A DNA stretch of 34,380 bases from contig JAGFNK010000548.1 in the NCBI GenBank assembly GCA_025769875.1, positions 1 through 34,380 of the forward strand. Direction: 5' to 3'. Each line of letters opens with the position of its first letter. Position 1 is the first letter of the stretch. Made by a program: the position numbers and the translations under genes. A model generated the notes under the pieces. It had not been told where the DNA came from and ran no database searches. It saw nothing but the letters and a program-made list of their open reading frames with translations. The stretch comes from Russula earlei. Its lineage: Eukaryota > Basidiomycota > Agaricomycetes > Russulales > Russulaceae. This document shows, in pieces, positions 30,590-34,380 of the stretch.

Positions 30590-31612
30590 TCAGGTCAGCA
30601 TGGTGGGTCTCTTCTCCGGGGTGTGTGCAGACACATGTGTTGAGAGGACTTGCAACTGAGAGGGGTCAGGAGTTGTCCCACTCCTGGCATCTTCAGATGT
30701 CAGATTTTCCAAGGCACACGTGGGTAGGTTTGCATTGGCATGCGTCACCCGGACCCTATCAAGAGGTGTCCAGGTAACGCATTCTGCGATGTCGGTGGGT
30801 TCACCCACTTCATGTAATCGGAGGGTCTTCGGGCGTTGGCCCATTTTGAGTTTGATGTGTGCAGCAGATGGCTTGGGGTGCTGGGGCACTTTCAACTTGT
30901 GCTTCAGCCCACCAGCATGTTTCTTCTGCAGCTTATTGTCTGTCCGGGTTGCAACCTGTTTGGAGAATGTATCCAGGGAGGCCTGGAAGATCGTCATGCG
31001 TGTGGTAAGCGCAGCTTCAGTTTTGTGGCCGCATTCCGTGAGGGACGGGTCTGGTGTCGCTATGTGTGCTGACTCGAGTGTTGGCATTTTGATGGCCATA
31101 ATGTATAAGCTTCCGTGTAATTGTCCCTCACATACAAGTCGGATTTTGATGTATATCCCACATGTCTGCCCCTGGAAGCACACTTCCACCCCGCGTTGAG
31201 CGAAGTGGGAGACCGATAAGAGGTTCCCTTTGAGGTCCGGGATGTACAGGACATCATGGAGTATCGCAGTACTCCATGCGCCGCATGCACGCATTCGGAC
31301 TTGCACTTGTCCAGCCCCGGTGGCAAGGATTGTGCTATCATTGCCTAAGGCGACTTGAATGGGCAATGCGAGCAGGGTGAACTGAGTGAACCAATTGTGA
31401 TGGGATGTCATGATGTGTGAGGCTCCGGAGTCGATGAGCCAGCCGTCTCTGAGATCAGCAGCTTGTAGCTGCTCCTGAGTTGTGGCCGCACGGATCGGCT
31501 CATCTTCAACTGCCAGATGTAATGAGATGCTGTTATCGGATGTGGGGACGTATGCGATGGCAGCGCTGGTTGGTGGCTGGTCTGTGGGCGTTGGCATCGC
31601 TGTGCTGCGCAC
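30590..31612 (-). pseudogene. copia protease and pre-integrase region
   Basis: An open frame carrying the copia aspartic protease (DGWLIDSGASHIMTSHH) and the conserved block that follows it (ILHDVLYIPDLKGNLLSVSH). The pre-integrase segment starts (LHGSLYIMAI) but gives way to a lysine/proline-rich linker. The expected zinc-binding domain and DDE integrase core are not present, pointing to a deletion. The frame remains open to the gypsy3 insertion point at 31637. Confidence 0.8.
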
Positions 31613-31637
31613 GCTTGTGCCAGGCCCAGTGGGCGTG

Positions 31638-32465
31638 TGTTATGAACCAAGGCCAGGTCCTGGCCATAGATTGCCCTATTTCACTCAAGAGAGACCTCTC
31701 TCACTTTGCATTGCTGACTCCTTTCCATTTTCTGGGCTATCCCTCCTATGGTACAGGATATCGCTATTGCAAAGGCACTATAACACGACCAGGCACCCGT
31801 TTCCTAATCGGGTAATCATCGCGTGGCAGCCACATGGCCACCCAGCCACCAAGGACCCAAAACAGCGGCACAAACTCTTAGAAACTATTGCATAAATCAT
31901 CTGACATCATCAAGGCTCCAATGACATCATGGCTGACTGAGCGACTCCACAGTGACCTCATAGGCTCACTAAGCGCTCCACAGTGACATCATAATGATGT
32001 CATCGCTCCATAATGATCAGTAATGCACTCAGTAAGCCTGAAACTTGACACAAGCAAGTTTATGCCTCTGTAGTCCTATTGGATGGTACCAAAGAGTTTA
32101 GAATAGTCCCAGTTCTTTGTAATCGACCCTGTACACTGTATATAAGCCCCAATGAAGTATGGCAGTCGTCAGACTGTCCATTTGTGATACTCTCATCTTC
32201 CTGGGTACTCCCCTGCGACCACTCAGTTTAAAGTCTTCTCTCGTCTTCAAGGTACTCTTCAACGACCGCCTTGTTTAAAGCCCCTCACTACACTGGCCTC
32301 CAGCCTTTGCCTTTGTCTCTTGCAACACCTACCAGTCCCCATCTGGTACCTCCTCGTCATTTGGCTCGTCCTCTTGTTCAACGCCACCTTCACCGCGTAT
32401 CATCTGTTCCGACCCTTGCCCACCTGCTCCTGAGTCCTTAGTGATCAGCAGTACGTGTCTTGACA
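31638..32465 (+). repeat. gypsy3 5' LTR (family F1, copy 3)
   Basis: 828 bp from TGTTATGAACC to GTGTCTTGACA. It matches the solo LTRs at 2848-3675 and 16118-16946 over their full length. TATATAAG lies at 32139-32146 and the predicted self-primer AGACTGTCCA at 32171-32180, 32 bases after the start of the TATA box. Confidence 0.95.
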
Positions 32466-32467
32466 TC

Positions 32468-32477
32468 TGGACAGTCT
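32468..32477 (+). other. gypsy3 primer-binding site
   Basis: TGGACAGTCT starts two bases after the LTR and is perfectly complementary to AGACTGTCCA (32171-32180). It also begins with TGG, so priming by a tRNA with a matching 3' end cannot be excluded from this element alone. Confidence 0.62.
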
Positions 32478-32511
32478 CTCATCTTCCCTGTATTGACCAG
32501 CCAACGCTCAA

Positions 32512-33435
32512 GTGTCCACTCCTAACTCCCCCACTTTGGTTAACACCTCCTTGCGCCTCCCTTCTCCTCAGCAACCTACCCCACGCACTGCCCTTCACAT
32601 CCTCACTGAAGACATCGACCCGGTCGACACATTCTCGCCCCTCAGCCTCTTGTACTCCCCAACAGCCCCACCATCGTCTCCCAGCATCCCCCAGCCTATC
32701 CCAGGCGACTTTGTCCCTGTTGGCACTCCCCCTCCTGCGCAGAACGAGCAACAGCAAGCGGACCGAACCCCCTTGCCTGAAGGCTTCCTTGACCGTCCCC
32801 CTTGCACAGCATTTCGCTTCCATCCACACCAGTACTTCGTCCTCCCTACCACCAATCGTCACCAGGAGCAGTGGCATCCCCTCCACGACTTAAATCACCA
32901 AGACTACCCTGGACGCATCCCTACCTCAGACCAGTTAACTTGTCGCGCATTCACAGACACCTTCACTACCGCCTTTCGTGCACGCATCATCCACACTTTT
33001 GTGGTCGAACCCTCCAACGCTGCCCTTGCCACCCAGTACAATCTCACCCCCTTCAGCATCTGCTCCAACGTCGGGATATACACCCCGGACGCTGATTTCC
33101 CCCTTGGACGCATCGCATACATTTTTAACACCTTGTTATTTAGGAAACTACTTACCTTGCCTGCTATTTACCGCCCTGCTTATGAGGGCTCGTTTTGCTT
33201 ATCTATCGTACACGACTTCTTGGACGGACGCCTTGCCTTTGCTTATGGTTACTTACACTTCGAGGAGAACAGTAACCGCGTATCCCTACGTCACTACTCG
33301 ACTTATACAGTCGACACCATACAATTCAACCCCCAGCTACTTCGTTTCTGTTTCACACCGCGTATTCCCCCTAACCCTCTCGAAATAATTGAGAGGTACC
33401 ATCTTGAAACCATAGATCTTGCACATGGTTCTTAA
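32512..33435 (+). CDS. gypsy3 leader ORF, part A, unrecognised
   Basis: The first open frame after the primer-binding site, ending in TAA at 33433-33435. It holds no ATG codon: the likely original start is GTG at 32512 in AAGTGTCCACT, which encodes STPNSP next and resembles the MSTS and MSST starts of the other elements' extra ORFs. The first 90 residues are Pro/Ser/Thr-rich. The rest looks folded (FRFHPHQYFVLPTT, SICSNVGIYTPDADFPLGRI, AFAYGYLHFEENSNRVSLRH). There is no zinc knuckle, protease or polymerase motif and I cannot name the family. Part B follows in the same frame. Confidence 0.5.
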   Translation: MSTPNSPTLVNTSLRLPSPQQPTPRTALHILTEDIDPVDTFSPLSLLYSPTAPPSSPSIPQPIPGDFVPVGTPPPAQNEQQQADRTPLPEGFLDRPPCTAFRFHPHQYFVLPTTNRHQEQWHPLHDLNHQDYPGRIPTSDQLTCRAFTDTFTTAFRARIIHTFVVEPSNAALATQYNLTPFSICSNVGIYTPDADFPLGRIAYIFNTLLFRKLLTLPAIYRPAYEGSFCLSIVHDFLDGRLAFAYGYLHFEENSNRVSLRHYSTYTVDTIQFNPQLLRFCFTPRIPPNPLEIIERYHLETIDLAHGS

Positions 33436-33502
33436 AAAGTAAGAACCACCCTTGTAACGCTTCAATAAAGATCGAATAAACTTTCCTTTGCCTTAACTAA
33501 AG
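33433..33502 (+). other. Stop-containing AT-rich gap inside the gypsy3 leader frame
   Basis: Two TAA codons (33433-33435, 33466-33468) lie in the otherwise continuous frame. The segment contains AAAGTAAGA, a good splice-donor-like site near 33439, two AATAAA hexamers (33464-33469, 33475-33480), and a TTAACTAAAG acceptor-like end at 33493-33502. It may be an intron or a polyadenylation region. The GTAAG donor joined to that acceptor does not keep the frame, but GG|GTTC-type splicing at 33427/33428 would. Confidence 0.4.
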
Positions 33503-34380
33503 TGCCTCGAGAATACGCCTTAGAAGAAGATGAAGAAGAAGACGCTATCACCAGACACGTCTTGAGCCTAAATCATTATCGAACTTGGGCCTCCACCGCA
33601 TTCCCTGTCACCACCTTAACCAACCTACACAACGTACCAGAGATAGAACCACCCCATGAAGACTTTCCTCATCTCATTGTCAAAGAATTCCTTGGAGTTT
33701 TACCATTTGGACAACTCCTAAGCCACGACGAACATGCATTATATCTTGAAACCCTTAGTCGACTCCTGCCACCAGCACAACAACAACTATTATATTGGCA
33801 ACTTGCTCAAGCAAAGAACATCCAAGGACAACCAGTTGATTATCAATCCCTGTGCTCCAGCGAATTGAACCTTTGGACCAGAATCATCCAGCCACGTCAC
33901 CATCTCATTGTTAACTCTTTAAGGACAGGGTATCGCCTGTTTTACCTGGCTTGGACATACATCAGCTACTATCGTCTCACTGTCCAGTTCTATCACCTAC
34001 ACCTCAACAGAATACAAAGAGAAAATCAATCTTACGTTCAACTTGCTGTTGTACCAGGAATACACAACACCTTTGACTGGGAAACTAACTCTTGGCTATA
34101 CGACGCAGACTACAATCAACCTTGGGCAATTACCAGCCCAGACGCCTCATATACTGGTCCCCCTGCGTACTATTCTGTCCCAGCAATTCTAGAAGCCTCG
34201 AGTCTTGCCCCTCGACCCCTCACACCGATTCAAACCACTGTCCCAACTAGCCAGGAACGTTGGTCTGCCAGTACAGAAGATACTGAGTCAAACCCCTGGA
34301 CAGCAAGGTGTAACTGCAAAACAGAGTATTGCACGTGCAACTTTCAACCCGACACACCTCCTACTCCTGATGGAATTACC
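33469..34380 (+). CDS. gypsy3 leader ORF, part B, unrecognised, runs off window
   Basis: Open from just after the second TAA to the last base, about 304 codons without a stop and without any in-frame ATG. It begins with an acidic run (ALEEDEEEDAIT) and continues as a helical, aromatic-rich region (LVKE-like FLGVLPFGQLL, LYWQLAQAKN, GYRLFYLAWTYISYYRL). Near the end come a Pro/Thr-rich linker and a cysteine cluster CNCKTEYCTC at about 34309-34340 that could bind a metal. It is in the same frame as part A, so the two may form one protein, probably upstream of or fused to gag. No known domain is recognised. Confidence 0.5.

Larger units (their letters stand above)
29058..31637 (-). mobile_element. 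Ty1/copia LTR retrotransposon, 3' part, internally deleted
   Basis: A minus-strand copia element whose 3' LTR (29058-29304), polypurine tract, RNase H, inter-domain linker and protease are recognisable. The integrase core and nearly all of the reverse transcriptase are absent. Its 5' part is displaced beyond the right edge by gypsy3, which is inserted at 31637/31638. The left candidate target duplication is GAAAC (29053-29057); its partner is outside the window. The element interrupts the DDE transposase gene. Confidence 0.85.
31638..34380 (+). mobile_element. gypsy3: LTR retrotransposon of family F1, 5' part
   Basis: A complete F1 LTR followed by a self-primer binding site and a long unfamiliar reading frame, running off the right edge. 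The bases flanking this LTR (GCGTG left, TCTGG right) are not a duplication, unlike the two solo F1 copies, so this copy is the 5' LTR of a longer element. No gag or pol domain is visible before the window ends, so assignment to Ty3/gypsy rests on the self-priming arrangement and is an inference. Confidence 0.75.

Overview
This window looks like a repeat-rich, intron-poor stretch of a filamentous fungus, most likely a mushroom-forming basidiomycete (Agaricomycetes). That is inferred from the transposon families, the short GT-AG introns (45-85 bp) and the coding style; no host housekeeping gene is present to prove it. Nearly everything is transposable elements (TEs), many nested in one another. 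Target-site duplications (TSDs) and paired LTR ends can be read directly, so most boundaries are exact. No tRNA, rRNA or CRISPR array was seen.

Layout. (1) 1-4937: a decayed hAT DNA transposon on the minus strand whose 3' end runs off the left edge; a solo LTR (family F1, 2848-3675, TSD CCTCA) sits at one of its exon/intron junctions. (2) 4953-6204: possible host sequence with one short unrecognised ORF. (3) 6205-13177: a complete, young Ty3/gypsy chromovirus ('gypsy1', plus strand; LTRs differ at 2 of 351 positions; TSD CTACC), broken by a single-base frameshift in RNase H. (4) 13178-15702: mostly non-coding, with a solo LTR (family F2, 14147-14749, TSD ACCAG) and fragments of unknown genes. 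(5) 15726-29057: one pogo/jerky-type DDE transposase gene (minus strand), cut by a solo F1 LTR (16118-16946, TSD AGGAT), by a second complete Ty3/gypsy chromovirus ('gypsy2', 17596-27982, minus strand, TSD CATGC), and at its upstream end by a Ty1/copia element. gypsy2 itself carries three solo LTRs: F5 (17729-18692, TSD GAGTC), F6 (about 22288-22996) and F4 (26858-27739, TSD GGCGC). (6) 29058-31637: the 3' part of the copia element, with integrase core and reverse transcriptase deleted. (7) 31638-34380: 5' LTR and leader of a third LTR retrotransposon ('gypsy3', family F1, plus strand), inserted in the copia element and running off the right edge.

Main points. gypsy1, gypsy2 and gypsy3 have unrelated LTR sequences, yet each has a 10-11 nt segment 32-34 bp after the start of its TATA box that is perfectly complementary to the bases 1-2 nt downstream of its 5' LTR. 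This is the arrangement expected for Tf1-type self-primed reverse transcription. gypsy1 and gypsy2 both carry a homologous extra ORF after the integrase chromodomain; in gypsy2 it ends in a CCHC zinc knuckle. gypsy2 has gag and pol in different frames, joined at a G-GAT-TTT heptamer suited to -1 frameshifting, while gypsy1 has them in one frame. gypsy3 opens with an approximately 640-codon reading frame lacking any in-frame ATG and interrupted only by two close TAA codons; I do not recognise its product.
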